Source: Sphingobacterium daejeonense (lineage in GTDB: Bacteria; Bacteroidota; Bacteroidia; Sphingobacteriales; Sphingobacteriaceae). Taken from it: a stretch of 64,000 bases of DNA. A program made the position numbers and the translations under genes. The notes under the pieces were generated by a model. That model had not been told where the DNA came from. It worked only from the letters and a program-made list of their open reading frames with translations, and made no database searches. Location: positions 186,001 through 250,000 of the forward strand of contig NZ_LR590470.1 in NCBI RefSeq assembly GCF_901472535.1. Reading direction: 5' to 3'. Shown piece by piece: positions 1-10,233 of this stretch; the first letter of the stretch is position 1, and every line of letters starts with the position of its first letter.

Positions 1-955
1 TGATATATATGCACAACTAGGAGCTTCTTATTTTTTAACACCCACCTATCTAATTTCCGCACATGTAGGTGGCAGGTTCTATAAACAAAGAAATACATTG
101 GATTTTATATCCGAAAAAGGAAGACCTCAAGTATTTTACTTTAATGGATTAGCAGCTTATAATAGGTTATTGTCTGGGTCATTTAATCCACCAGGGCAAT
201 TTTTATATAATGTTAACGGCATCAATGCTAAATTATCCTTTGCTCCAAAAAATGATGCTGGATTTATGGCTGAGGTTGGAGTTTCCCAAAATTCCGGAAA
301 AAGAACATTGCCATTATCATCTACAAATGCCAATGATTGGACCGACCAGGTCATTTCAGGGAAATTAGGATATGTAAACGCGAATGATAGTTGGTGTTAT
401 GGAGCAATGGCTAAAATGGATCTACAGACTAGGAAAGGATCCGAAGGACTATTTAATAATGATGGAGCCGTTACTGGGGGTTATACCAAAATCTCTGAAA
501 TATCATCCTATAGATATTACAACTTCGAATATAATCTTGAAGCTTTTATCGGAAAAGAAAATTGGAGCATTAAGCCATTTGCAACTTTTACTCAAATCAA
601 GGAACAGTACTTGAACCCATTCAGAGAACAATGGGCAGATATTGTAAAAGTTGGGGTACAAGGGCAGTATTTATATCAAATGAAGGACGGTTTGTTTGGA
701 ATTAGTTTAAATTTGCAGAAGCAGAAGGTTTTAGATAAAAATTCTGTGTTCAATATCACTAGGGGGACTGCCCTGGAAGATTTATTGTCGCAGAATTACA
801 TGTTCTTGACTGCCGAACCGTTCACAGTGGGAGGAGAAGCGCGTTATGACTTCGTCGTCAATGAACAGGTGAAACCTTTCGTGAAGGCAAATGCCCTAAC
901 ATCTACAGAAATAAAACAAAAATATTATGCACTGACCCTAGGGTTCGTGTTTTAA
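1..955 (+). CDS. outer-membrane beta-barrel protein, DUF6850-like, 5' end outside window
   Basis: The reading frame is open from base 2 with no start codon in the window, so this is the C-terminal ~317 residues of a longer protein. The product has alternating hydrophobic/polar strands, many aromatic residues, and ends in Leu-Gly-Phe-Val-Phe, a typical C-terminal beta-signal for outer-membrane barrels. It is followed after 8 bases by a cytochrome-c peroxidase gene. That pairing matches the DUF6850 barrel plus peroxidase arrangement of Bacteroidota iron/haem-related operons. The family assignment is from memory of this context and pattern; the barrel nature is clearer than the DUF number. Confidence 0.6.
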   Translation, partial: DIYAQLGASYFLTPTYLISAHVGGRFYKQRNTLDFISEKGRPQVFYFNGLAAYNRLLSGSFNPPGQFLYNVNGINAKLSFAPKNDAGFMAEVGVSQNSGKRTLPLSSTNANDWTDQVISGKLGYVNANDSWCYGAMAKMDLQTRKGSEGLFNNDGAVTGGYTKISEISSYRYYNFEYNLEAFIGKENWSIKPFATFTQIKEQYLNPFREQWADIVKVGVQGQYLYQMKDGLFGISLNLQKQKVLDKNSVFNITRGTALEDLLSQNYMFLTAEPFTVGGEARYDFVVNEQVKPFVKANALTSTEIKQKYYALTLGFVF

Positions 956-963
956 AAACGGAA

Positions 964-2088
964 ATGAAGAGAATATTAGTTATAGGTTTGGTAATGGGAA
1001 TTACAGTGTTAAGCACTGCATTCTTAAGTGATAAGGGAATTCAAGATCTAAGAAGTCTATATAGCAGACCTATTAGTGAATGGCCTAAACCAACTATTGA
1101 CTCAGGAGTAGTATATGAGGAATTTAAATCTCTTCCAAAACTCGATACAAGCTATTTCTCCCTAATGGAACAACCAAAAGTGAAATTAGGCAAGCTTCTG
1201 TTTTTCGATCCTATCCTTTCGGGATCAAACCAAATCTCATGCAGTTCGTGCCATAATCCACAGACTTCCTGGGGAGACCATTCAACAGTCCCAGTGGGTC
1301 ATGACCATTTAGTAGGCACAAGAAATACCCTTTCTTTATTGAATGTTGGACAACGGAAAAGTATGTTTTGGGACGGTAGAGCAAATTCCCTCGAGGAGCA
1401 GGCATTAAGCCCAATCGAAGCACACAATGAAATGGCTATGGACCTAACAAAATTGGTCCCAAAACTCAAAGCAATTCCAGAATATAACAAGCTTTTCAAG
1501 CAAGCGTTTGGGGACGATGATTTCTCAATGCCCGAGATCATGAGTGCACTGGCCACTTTCCAAAGAACTTTAACATCCAAAAGAAGTCGTTTCGATGAAT
1601 TCCTAGATGGTAAATATGATGCCCTAAATGACGAAGAAATCGCAGGATTACACCTCTTCAGAACAAAGGCTCGATGTATGAACTGTCATAATGGTCAATA
1701 TTTTACAGATGAAGATTTCCATAATATTGGATTGACCTATTACCAACGTAAATATGAAGATTTGGGACGATATATCGTCACCAAAGACCCTAAAGATGTT
1801 GGAAAATTCAGGACACCTTCGTTGAGAGATGTCATGAATACCAATCCATGGATGCACAATGGGCTGTTTGATAACATAATTGGAGTCATCAATATGTACA
1901 ATTCAGGCATGACCATGAACAATCCAAGAAATCCAGAACAAGAGGCTGACCCTATTCATCCTCGCATCGATCCTCTCATGAAGAAACTGGATTTGACCCG
2001 AGACGAAATCAGACAGGTTGCAGCATTTTTGGAATCTATCACAGCAACGAAATACCGTATGCCAAGACCTGAGAAACTTCCACGCTAA
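964..2088 (+). CDS. di-haem cytochrome-c peroxidase (CcpA/MauG family)
   Basis: 374 residues with an N-terminal hydrophobic signal segment (residues ~1-22), so it is exported. Two c-type haem motifs are visible: Cys-Ser-Ser-Cys-His near residue 95 and Cys-Met-Asn-Cys-His near residue 240, the layout of bacterial di-haem peroxidases that reduce H2O2 with cytochrome electrons. Length fits the family. It begins 8 bases after the barrel gene, suggesting one operon. In Bacteroidota such pairs often sit in iron-regulated clusters, but nothing here shows the regulation. Confidence 0.9.
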   Translation: MKRILVIGLVMGITVLSTAFLSDKGIQDLRSLYSRPISEWPKPTIDSGVVYEEFKSLPKLDTSYFSLMEQPKVKLGKLLFFDPILSGSNQISCSSCHNPQTSWGDHSTVPVGHDHLVGTRNTLSLLNVGQRKSMFWDGRANSLEEQALSPIEAHNEMAMDLTKLVPKLKAIPEYNKLFKQAFGDDDFSMPEIMSALATFQRTLTSKRSRFDEFLDGKYDALNDEEIAGLHLFRTKARCMNCHNGQYFTDEDFHNIGLTYYQRKYEDLGRYIVTKDPKDVGKFRTPSLRDVMNTNPWMHNGLFDNIIGVINMYNSGMTMNNPRNPEQEADPIHPRIDPLMKKLDLTRDEIRQVAAFLESITATKYRMPRPEKLPR

Positions 2089-2157
2089 CAATGTAACTAT
2101 GTTGTAAACTAATCGTTTTTGTTTAGTTTAACGGAAGGTCTTTTCATGAGTTTTGCC

Positions 2158-2165
2158 TAACTTTG
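2158..2165 (+). promoter_or_regulatory. possible -7 element (TAACTTTG) before uvrA
   Basis: TAACTTTG fits the Bacteroidota TAnnTTTG -7 consensus and ends 6 bases before the uvrA ATG. That would imply a very short or absent leader. No convincing -33 TTTG is seen at the usual distance, so this may be chance. Confidence 0.3.
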
Positions 2166-2171
2166 AAAGTT

Positions 2172-4980
2172 ATGCAAAAAAATGCTACCCATAATCCAAA
2201 ATCCCATATTCAAATTAAAGGTGCTCGTGTAAACAACCTGAAAAATATTGATGTTGATATCCCTAAAAAACCAGTTGGTTGTAATCACAGGGATGTCGGG
2301 ATCCGGAAAATCTTCTCTCGCCTTTGATACCTTATACGCAGAAGGTCAACGTAGATATGTAGAAAGTCTTTCTTCCTATGCTAGGCAGTTCATGGGAAGG
2401 ATGAACAAACCTGATGTAGATTATATCAAAGGAATTGCACCGGCGATCGCTATCGAACAAAAAGTGATCTCTAGCAACCCCAGATCTACCGTAGGAACAT
2501 CCACTGAAATATATGATTATTTAAAACTTCTATATGCAAGAATTGGTAAAACTATTTCCCCAATTTCTGGAAAAGAAGTAACAAAAGATACCGTAACATC
2601 CATTGTAGACAAAATATTGTCCTATGAAGATGATGCTAGAGTAACCATCTATAGCCCACTTATCCCTACAAATAACAGAAAACTCAAAGAAGAACTTTCT
2701 TTGTTGTTGCAAAAAGGATTTGTACGTGTCAAGCTTAATGATTCTATCCAAAAAATAGAATCCATTATTGAAGATAAAGAAGTATCAAACAAAGCTTTTA
2801 AGGAAGGTGATATTTTCATCGTAATAGATCGTGTTCGTTTAGAACATAATGACGATACCATCAATCGCTTGGCCGATTCGGTACAGACTGCATACTTTGA
2901 AGGAAAAGGAGAATGTGAAGTGGAAATAGATGCTGACATTTTCCATTTCTCAGACAAGTTTGAACTTGATGGAATTACTTTTGAAGAACCTTCACCTAAC
3001 TTTTTCAGTTTCAATAATCCTTATGGTGCTTGTAAACGTTGTGAAGGGTACGGTAAAATAATAGGCATCGACCCGGATTTAGTCATCCCGGATAAAAGCA
3101 GATCTGTATTTGATGGTGCCATAGCCCCTTGGCGTGGCGAGAAAATGGGTGCTTGGCTTGATAAATTAGTGCGATCAGCACTCAAATTTGATTTCCCTAT
3201 TCATCGTGCTTATGCTGACCTCAGCAAAGAACAACAAGAACTGATTTGGACCGGAAACAAATACTTCAGGGGATTGAATGATTTCTTTGCGGAACTGGAA
3301 GAGCAAACATATAAGATTCAATATCGAGTGATGCTATCTCGGTACAGAGGAAAAACAGATTGTCCCGAATGTAAAGGAACTAGATTGCGCAAAGATGCAT
3401 CATATGTGAAAATCAACGGTTATTCTATTACCGATGTTGTATTGTTGCCTTTGGAACAAGCCTTAAATCTGTTTCAAAATCTAAACCTCTCGGACAATGA
3501 AGCAATTATAGCAAAACGCTTGCTTGCAGAAATTGTAAACCGATTGCAGTTCTTGTGTGATGTAGGATTAAGTTATTTGACCTTGAACCGATTGAGCAAT
3601 AGCCTTTCTGGTGGTGAATCTCAACGGATAAACCTGGCCACTTCATTGGGATCCTCTCTAGTGGGGTCAATCTATGTTCTGGATGAACCCAGTATTGGTC
3701 TGCACCCTCGTGATACGCAAAAGTTAATTGGCGTATTGAAATCCCTTCGTGATGCCGGTAATACCGTGATAGTCGTAGAACATGAGCAAGAAATGATGGA
3801 AGCTGCAGATTACCTCATTGATATTGGGCCAGAAGCTGGTATTAATGGTGGGGAATTAGTATTTGCAGGAACCTATAAAGAAATTTTAAAAGATAAAAAT
3901 AGCCTTACAGGTAAATACCTTGGCGGTGACCTTTCTATCATAGTTCCAGAGAAACGTAAAAAATGGAATGAAAGCATCCGAATCAATGGTGCTAGAGAAA
4001 ATAACCTAAAAGGCGTAAATGTTGATTTCCCTTTGAATGTGTTTACCGTTGTGTCCGGGGTTTCTGGTTCTGGTAAAACATCATTGGTAAAAAGAATTCT
4101 ATATCCAGCATTACAAAAAGCAATTGGAACGTACTCTGGAGAACAAACAGGACTTTACGACGGGATTGAAGGTGCATTGGATCAAATCGAACAAGTTGAA
4201 ATGGTAGATCAAAACCCTATCGGCAGGTCTACGCGATCCAATCCTGTAACTTATGTAAAGGCTTGGGATGAAATCCGAGCACTGTATTCTTCACTGCCAG
4301 CAGCAAAAGCAAATGGTTTGAAACCTTCAGCATTCTCTTTTAATGTCGAAGGTGGGCGATGTGAAGTATGCCAAGGTGAAGGAGTGGTAAAAATTGAAAT
4401 GCAATTTATGGCGGATATCATTCTGCCGTGTGAAGCATGCGATGGTAAAAGATTTAAACAGCATGTCCTTGATGTGCAATACAAGGAAAAATCAGTTTCC
4501 GATATCTTAGATCTGAGTGTGGACGAGGCAATAGAATTTTTTGCCGATCAACCGAAAATCCTGAACAAATTAGGACCGTTGCAAGAAGTAGGATTAGGCT
4601 ATGTGAAGTTGGGACAATCTTCCAGCACCCTCTCAGGAGGTGAAGCCCAGCGGATTAAATTGGCCTCTTTCCTGATCAAAGGAAACAATCAGAAAAAAAC
4701 AATGTTTATCTTTGATGAACCAACAACAGGTTTGCATTTCCATGATATCAGTAAGCTCTTGAAAGCATTCAATGCTTTGATAGCTCTCGGAAATACAGTA
4801 TTAGTAATCGAACACAACCTAGATATGATTAAATCTGCTGACTGGGTAATAGACATCGGTCCTGAAGGTGGAGAAAAAGGCGGTAAAGTGGTTTTCGCCG
4901 GAACTCCCGAAGATTTGGTCAAGTGTAAAGACTCTTATACGGGTGATTTCTTAAAACGTCACCTAAATTTTAAACCCTAA
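2172..4980 (+). CDS. uvrA: excinuclease ABC subunit A (UvrA), apparent 1-base frameshift near N-terminus
   Basis: UvrA is the damage-sensing ABC ATPase of nucleotide excision repair. Both ABC modules are present: Walker A GMSGSGKSS near residue 38 and GVSGSGKTS near residue 615, two LSGGE(S/A)QRI signature motifs, and Zn-finger cysteine pairs (CKRC...CPEC and CEVC...CEAC). The ATG at 2172 opens with the expected N-terminus (IKGARVNNLKNIDVDIP) but hits a shift in a run of six A at 2265-2270. Five A would restore PKNQLVVITG and give about 935 residues, the normal length. A sequencing error is more likely than a dead gene. Confidence 0.93.
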
Positions 4981-4993
4981 ATAATAATTAATA

Positions 4994-6635
4994 ATGTATA
5001 GAAAGTTAAGTATTTCTATGTTGTTCTTATGCTTCTGTACCTTGCTATCAGCACAGGTAGAGCGGCCGAAATTAGTAGTAGGATTGATGGTTGACCAAAT
5101 GCGCTGGGACTACCTTTATAGGTTTGCCGATCGCTATGGCAATGACGGATTCAAGCGCCTTTTGCATGAAGGGTTCTCCTGTGAAAACGCAATGATCAAC
5201 TATGTGCCTACCTTTACTGCAATCGGTCACAGCTCTGTATATACAGGAAGTGTACCTTCTATCCACGGAATCGCGGGAAATGACTGGATAGAGCAACAAA
5301 CTGGAACTTCTATGTATTGTACCCAAGATGATGCGGTGGAAGGCGTAGGAACAACAGAAAAAGAAGGTAAACAAATCACCTAGAAACCTATTGGCCTCAA
5401 CGGTGACTGACCAATTGAAATTGGCCACAAACTTCAACTCAAAAGTAATCGGTATTGCGATCAAAGATAGGGGCGGAATCCTACCTGCTGGTCATTTCGC
5501 CGATGCTGCATATTGGTTTGAAGCGAAATCAGGAGATTGGATCAGCAGTACCTACTACATGGAAAACTTGCCAGAATGGGTAAAAGGATTCAACCAACAG
5601 AAATTGGCTGACAAATATCTTAAACAAGATTGGAATACACTTTACCCAATCGATACCTATAAAACTAACAGTATCGACGATGACAACATCTACGAAGGAA
5701 AATGGGCAGGAGAAGAAACTGCTGCATTCCCTCGGAAAACATCGCTGTTGATGAAAGATGCCGGCTATGAACTGATAAAATCAACTCCTTATGGCAACAC
5801 ATTAACACTAGACTTTGCAAAAGATGCTATCAAAAATGAAAAATTAGGCCATAACCCTAAAAATGCTACTGATTTCTTATGTGTAAGTCTTTCAGCTACT
5901 GATTACGTCGGACACAGGTATTCATTATCATCCGTAGAAATCGAAGATATCTACCTACGACTTGACCAAGAACTAGCCGAATTCTTCAAATATTTGGATA
6001 AAACAGTAGGAAAAGGAAATTATACATTCTTCTTGACTGCCGACCATGCCGCATCCTATAACTCTCGTTACTTTATGGATATGCGTGGAAATGGAGGCTA
6101 TTTCTTCTCCAGACAGCTACAGAGAACAATGAATGAAGAACTGAAAAAAGAATTTGGTTCAGAAAACCTGATTGTTAGCCTTTTGAATTACCAAGTCCAT
6201 TTGAACTATGATGCAATTGAAAAAGCGAATCTGGACGAAGAAAAAGTGAAGAAATCCATTATCAAAATGTTGAGACACGAAGATGGTGTAGCTTATGTGG
6301 TAGATATGGAAGGCGGTGAGAACATGATGGTGCCAGCAGAAATCCGTGAAAAGATTATCAATGGGTACAATCGTAAGCGCAGCGGTGCCATTCAGATTAT
6401 CACAGAACCGCAATGGTATGATGGAACTCCACGTTCGACCGGTACAACACATGGTACTTGGACACCTTATGACTCTCATATTCCATTGGTATTCATGGGC
6501 TGGGGTGTAAAACATGGAACGACCAATAAAGTTGTCAATATTACAGATATTGCTCCCACTATTTCTTCCTTACTCCATGTGATGGAACCAAATGGCTCTA
6601 TTGGGCGACCGATTGTAGACGTATTGCAGAAATAG
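4994..6635 (+). CDS. alkaline phosphatase PafA-like, apparent frameshift
   Basis: Periplasmic phosphomonoesterase of the alkaline-phosphatase superfamily that resembles the calcium-independent PafA enzyme of flavobacteria. A signal peptide covers residues 1-20. The metal Asp in MVDQMRWDY, the nucleophile Thr in NYVPTFTAIGHSS, TADHAA and the C-terminal STGTTHGT metal-ligand region are all visible. The frame breaks at 5373-5383 (CAAATCACCTAG); removing one A of the AAA restores GKQSPRNLLASTVTDQL and yields about 546 residues, the PafA length. It starts 13 bases after uvrA. Confidence 0.9.
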
Positions 6636-6655
6636 CTTTATTTTTTATACTTTTG
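6624..6655 (+). promoter_or_regulatory. candidate Bacteroidota promoter for the Rrf2 gene
   Basis: TTG at 6624-6626 is followed 21 bases later by TACTTTTG at 6648-6655, matching the TTG / TAnnTTTG (-33/-7) pattern of Bacteroidota sigma-ABfr promoters. The Rrf2 ATG lies 26 bases downstream. The -33 half overlaps the end of the phosphatase gene. Confidence 0.5.
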
Positions 6656-6681
6656 ATGAATTAAGACCAGACAGGTTTGAT

Positions 6682-7128
6682 ATGCTATCGAAGAAAACGA
6701 AATACGCGATAAAAGCCCTTATGGTATTGGGCAGAAACTACGGAAAAGAACCTATGCAGATTGGCAAAATCGCCGAAGAAGAAAGGATCCCCAAGAAATT
6801 CTTGGAACAAATCCTTCTGGAGATGCGCAATGCCGGGATTCTTTATTCCAAAAAAGGTGCTGGAGGGGGTTATAGCCTCAACAAAGCTCCAGAAGATATC
6901 TATTTGTCGCAAGTAATGCGCCTGATTGATGGACCTATTGCCCTATTGCCTTGTGTCAGCTTGAATTTCTACCGCTCCTGCGAAGAGTGTGTGGAGGAGC
7001 ATGCATGTGGCATCCGTGATACTTTTGTCGAAGTTAGAAATGCTATGCTGCAAATCTTGAACGATACCAGTATCTCAAATTTAATAAACAAAGAAAAAGA
7101 ACTTAACCTAGAAGTAGGTAAGGACTAG
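6682..7128 (+). CDS. Rrf2-family transcriptional regulator
   Basis: 148-residue winged-helix repressor. The N-terminus (SKKTKYAIKALMVL) and wing (KKGAGGGYSLNKAP) are diagnostic of Rrf2/IscR/CymR-type proteins. Four cysteines cluster at residues ~93-113 (one in LPCVS, two in SCEEC, one in HACGI), a layout used in family members for an Fe-S cluster, so redox or Fe-S sensing is plausible. The target is unknown. The last bases overlap the convergent VOC gene by 4 bases. Confidence 0.88.
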   Translation: MLSKKTKYAIKALMVLGRNYGKEPMQIGKIAEEERIPKKFLEQILLEMRNAGILYSKKGAGGGYSLNKAPEDIYLSQVMRLIDGPIALLPCVSLNFYRSCEECVEEHACGIRDTFVEVRNAMLQILNDTSISNLINKEKELNLEVGKD

Positions 7129-7514
7129 ACTTCATAAAGTTCTAATGGAAGCCCATCGGGGTCGGTGAAAAAAGTGAATTTCTTATCGCTCGTTTTATCA
7201 ACACGGATGGGCTCCGTTTTTATACCCATATTATTAAGCAAGGCAACTTGTTTTTCAATGTTTTCAACCGCAAAGGCCAAATGCCGTAATCCCCTTGCTT
7301 CTGGATAGCTAGGTCTTTCGGCAGGATCCGGAAAGGAAAACAGCTCAATGATATATTGTCCATTCAGGGCTAAATCCAGTTTGTAGGAATCGCGCTCCTC
7401 CCGATAGACCTCCTGCAAAATCTCAAACCCCAAAACTTCCGTGTAAAAGGCCTTGGAAACAGAATAATTACTGCAGATAATGGCAATATGGTGGATGCCC
7501 TTAAGATCTAACAT
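7125..7514 (-). CDS. VOC-superfamily protein, GloA2/YaeR-like
   Basis: 129 residues with the vicinal-oxygen-chelate fold signature: the opening LKGIHHIAIICSNY, then YIIELFSFPDP, GLRHLAFAVENIE and the closing FFTDPDGLPLELYEV. Metal-ligand positions (His8, Glu in IIELF, His in LRHLAF, Glu near the C-terminus) are present. YaeR/SMU1112c-like members are putative glyoxalase-type lyases of unknown substrate. The gene abuts murF, whose stop codon shares the start base at 7514, so the two are probably cotranscribed. Confidence 0.82.
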   Translation of the reverse strand: MLDLKGIHHIAIICSNYSVSKAFYTEVLGFEILQEVYREERDSYKLDLALNGQYIIELFSFPDPAERPSYPEARGLRHLAFAVENIEKQVALLNNMGIKTEPIRVDKTSDKKFTFFTDPDGLPLELYEV

Positions 7515-8821
7515 TACAATACATCGATTAATTTCTCGAAAGCCATCCCTCGGGATGCTTTCAAAAGAATCATAAAATCTTCCAATGGGTTTTCCTCAAG
7601 GTCTTTTTTCAAATCATCTGTGCTTTCAAAAAAGCTAGCGCCCTCGTCTTTTAACGCATAAAAAGCTTTTCCGACAAAAATTAATTTGTCGACTTTTAGG
7701 CTCTTTGCTTTTTCGATTACTTTTTTATGTTCTACTTCACTTTGATCTCCCATTTCAAACATATCCCCAAGGATTGCTACTTTGCGGTCTGCTTGGATAA
7801 CGTCCAAATTCCCCAATGCCGCTGCCATACTGCTGGCATTTGCATTATAATAATCAGCAATTATGGTGTTCTTTTCTGTTTGGGTGATTTGAGATCGGTT
7901 GTTCTGTGGAATATAATTGCTCAGTCCGTTGTTTATCTCTTCGGTATTCAGCCCAAAAGTTTTCCCCAGCGCAATGGACGCCAACATGTTTTCAATGTTA
8001 TAGGCGCCTGTTAAATTGGTTTTAACTTCATTTCTCTGCTCTTCACCTTTGATGTTCCAGAAAATCGTCAGAAAAGGATCAGCAACAACTAAACCTCCCT
8101 GGATTTCATTCTTCTCCGAAAAACCATAATAAATTACATGTTGGAGATCCCTGTCTTTTGCCATTTCGGTGAGATAGTCATTGTCACCTTGAATATAGAT
8201 CTGGCCATTGTTTTCTTTCAGGTAATCATAAAGTTCACCTTTGGCTTTCATAACGCCTTCAAACGACCCAAATCCTTCGAGGTGAGCTTTGCCAACATTG
8301 GTGATAAAGCCATGGGTAGGTTGCGAAATACTGCATAAAAAAGCAATTTCATGGACATGGTTTGCCCCCATCTCTACAATGGCAATTTCTACATCATCAG
8401 TTAAGGAAAGGATGGTCAGCGGAACGCCAATATGATTGTTGAGATTACCTTTTGTTGCGTAGGTATGGTACTTCTGAGATAGGACACTGTTCAGTAGCTC
8501 CTTGCTGGTGGTTTTTCCGTTGGTTCCAGTGATTCCTATAAAAGGGATGTTTAAATGTTTCCTGTGGAACCTTGCAAGTTCTTGCAGCGCAGTGAGTACA
8601 TCATCTACCAAAACATAAGCAGGATCTTCCTTGTAAAATGAACTGTCGTCAACAATCACATATTTTGCCCCAGCCTCAAGTGCTTTTTCAGCAAAACTAT
8701 TTCCATTGAAGTTGTCTCCTTTCAGCGCAAAGAATAAACAGTCCTTGCTGATTTTACGAGTATCTGTACAAATGTTCGGGAAATCCTTGTAGATCTGGTA
8801 GAGTTGAGCTATCTGCATCAT
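7514..8821 (-). CDS. murF: UDP-N-acetylmuramoyl-tripeptide--D-alanyl-D-alanine ligase (MurF)
   Basis: Cytoplasmic Mur ligase that adds D-Ala-D-Ala to the UDP-MurNAc-tripeptide in peptidoglycan synthesis. Visible are the N-terminal TDTRKI...LFFALKG, the ATP-binding GITGTNGKTTSKELL, the central NLNNHIGVPLTIL with EMGANHVHEI, and DYYNANASSM, all typical of MurF. The frame extends to 8908, but the start is placed at the Met at 8821 because MMQIAQLYQIY gives the family N-terminus (435 residues) and the upstream part has no homology pattern. Confidence 0.92.
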   Translation of the reverse strand: MMQIAQLYQIYKDFPNICTDTRKISKDCLFFALKGDNFNGNSFAEKALEAGAKYVIVDDSSFYKEDPAYVLVDDVLTALQELARFHRKHLNIPFIGITGTNGKTTSKELLNSVLSQKYHTYATKGNLNNHIGVPLTILSLTDDVEIAIVEMGANHVHEIAFLCSISQPTHGFITNVGKAHLEGFGSFEGVMKAKGELYDYLKENNGQIYIQGDNDYLTEMAKDRDLQHVIYYGFSEKNEIQGGLVVADPFLTIFWNIKGEEQRNEVKTNLTGAYNIENMLASIALGKTFGLNTEEINNGLSNYIPQNNRSQITQTEKNTIIADYYNANASSMAAALGNLDVIQADRKVAILGDMFEMGDQSEVEHKKVIEKAKSLKVDKLIFVGKAFYALKDEGASFFESTDDLKKDLEENPLEDFMILLKASRGMAFEKLIDVL

Positions 8822-8930
8822 TTTTAATTTTAAACAAATGTAAGCAATAGTGAATAGATGGAAAAAAGTTGTTTTGCCAATACCCTCAATTTTTGTCTGC
8901 CTGACCATTCTCCTTCCACTCTCATTTTAC

Positions 8931-9137
8931 TCTTGTTCCACTCTCCTTCGTCTCTCCTTCGTCTCTCCTTCGGACTTCGTTCGGACCTTGTTCGGAGCTG
9001 CTTCGGAAAAATACCCGAACAAGGTCCGAACAAGGTCCGAACAAAAGAGGACGGAGAGTGGAACGAGGTAGGAACGAGAGTGGAACAAGACACGAATAAG
9101 GAACAAAAAATTACTGGTTGGTGGGGACACCAACCAG
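8931..9137. repeat. cluster of short tandem and inverted repeats
   Basis: Between murF and pfkA lie 11-base tandem units (TCTCTCCTTCG, about three copies at 8943-8975; CCGAACAAGGT at 9015-9025 and 9026-9036, with a third partial copy). TTCGGACCTTGTTCGG (8980-8995) pairs with CCGAACAAGGTCCGAA (9015-9030). Outer parts also mirror each other (GTTCCACTCTCC against GGAGAGTGGAAC). A separate 10-bp-arm hairpin, CTGGTTGGTG-GGGA-CACCAACCAG, is at 9114-9137. Several overlapping open frames here are artefacts of the repeats. Confidence 0.75.
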
Positions 9138-9155
9138 GGCAAAGGAGCCGCAACG

Positions 9156-9186
9156 AAAAAAGGCCTGCCCAAACGGGCAAGCCTTT
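9156..9186 (-). terminator. rho-independent terminator after pfkA
   Basis: On the minus strand AGGCTTGCCC-gttt-GGGCAGGCCT is followed by a T6 run. It lies 21 bases beyond the pfkA stop codon and shows one G-T pair in the stem. Confidence 0.8.
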
Positions 9187-9206
9187 ACTTTTATTCTTGT
9201 TGACCT

Positions 9207-10181
9207 TTACAAAGAAAGTATCTCTACGATTCTTGTTAGGTTTTCGTTTACTTTATCGATGTGTTTTATTGCTTTGTTGAATGGGGTAAATTGGACGTTT
9301 CCACAAATCAGACCCGCCATTTCACCTTTACGGCCCTCAATCAAGCCTTCTACTGCAGCAACACCTAGGCGACTGGCCAATACACGGTCCATACATGTTG
9401 GTGAGCCTCCACGCTGAATGTGACCTAGAATAGAAAGACGAACATCGTATGCTGGGAAGTTTGATTGAATCTTTTCAGCAACCACCATACCTCCTTCTTT
9501 GTCTCCTTCAGCAACAATGATAATACGGGATGATTTGTTCTTTCTGGTTTTATCCAGACGTTTCATGATGGCGTCGTAGTCTACTTCAAGCTCTGGAATC
9601 AAAACGGCCTCAGCACCTGTGCTGATTCCTGAACGCAAAGCAATCAGACCAGAGTCACGACCCATTACTTCAACAACGAAAAGACGGTCATGAGACTCCG
9701 CTGTATCACGGATCTTGTCTACAGCATCTACAACAGTGTTGATAGCGGTGTCATAGCCAATGGTGAAGTCAGTGCCGTTCAAGTCATTGTCGATCGTGCC
9801 TGGCATCCCTATAATTGGAATGTCAAACTCTTCAATGAATTTGGAAGCACCAGTAAATGTTCCGTCACCACCGATTACAACCAAAGCATCTATATTTAGT
9901 TTTTTTAAGTTCTCATAAGCTTTCTGTCTGCCTTCAACAGTACGGAATTCATCGCTTCTAGCAGTTTTAAGAATGGTCCCTCCGCGTTGAATAATGTTTG
10001 CTACAGATTTTGCGTCCATAGGAGTAATATCTCCTTGAACCAACCCATCGTATCCTCTGCGGATACCAAACATGTTCTTCCCATGATAAATCCCTGTTCT
10101 TATTACTGCACGAATACCTGCATTCATGCCTGGGGAATCGCCCCCTGACGTTAATACTGCGATGTTATTAATGTTGCTCAT
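9207..10181 (-). CDS. pfkA: ATP-dependent 6-phosphofructokinase
   Basis: 324 residues, the standard length for bacterial PfkA, which commits fructose-6-phosphate to glycolysis. The ATP site (AVLTSGGDSPGMNAGIR), GGDGTFTGA, the catalytic loop PGTIDNDLNGTDFTIGYDTA and MGRDSG are all present. The Gly in GGDGT supports ATP rather than pyrophosphate as donor. It is preceded by dsbD in the same direction, with a 52-base gap, and ends at a clear terminator. Confidence 0.95.
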   Translation of the reverse strand: MSNINNIAVLTSGGDSPGMNAGIRAVIRTGIYHGKNMFGIRRGYDGLVQGDITPMDAKSVANIIQRGGTILKTARSDEFRTVEGRQKAYENLKKLNIDALVVIGGDGTFTGASKFIEEFDIPIIGMPGTIDNDLNGTDFTIGYDTAINTVVDAVDKIRDTAESHDRLFVVEVMGRDSGLIALRSGISTGAEAVLIPELEVDYDAIMKRLDKTRKNKSSRIIIVAEGDKEGGMVVAEKIQSNFPAYDVRLSILGHIQRGGSPTCMDRVLASRLGVAAVEGLIEGRKGEMAGLICGNVQFTPFNKAIKHIDKVNENLTRIVEILSL

Positions 10182-10233
10182 ACGTCAAATATACCTAAAT
10201 ACTTATTTTTTTTGTACAAAATTATAAGAAAGC

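Noticed and set aside
8931..9050. CRISPR-like array
   Set aside because: The units are 11 bases, contiguous and without unique spacers; no cas genes are near.
8830..9280. Several overlapping open frames on both strands between murF and pfkA
   Set aside because: They are generated by the tandem repeats, have Ser/Arg/Leu-rich nonsense composition and no ribosome-binding sites.
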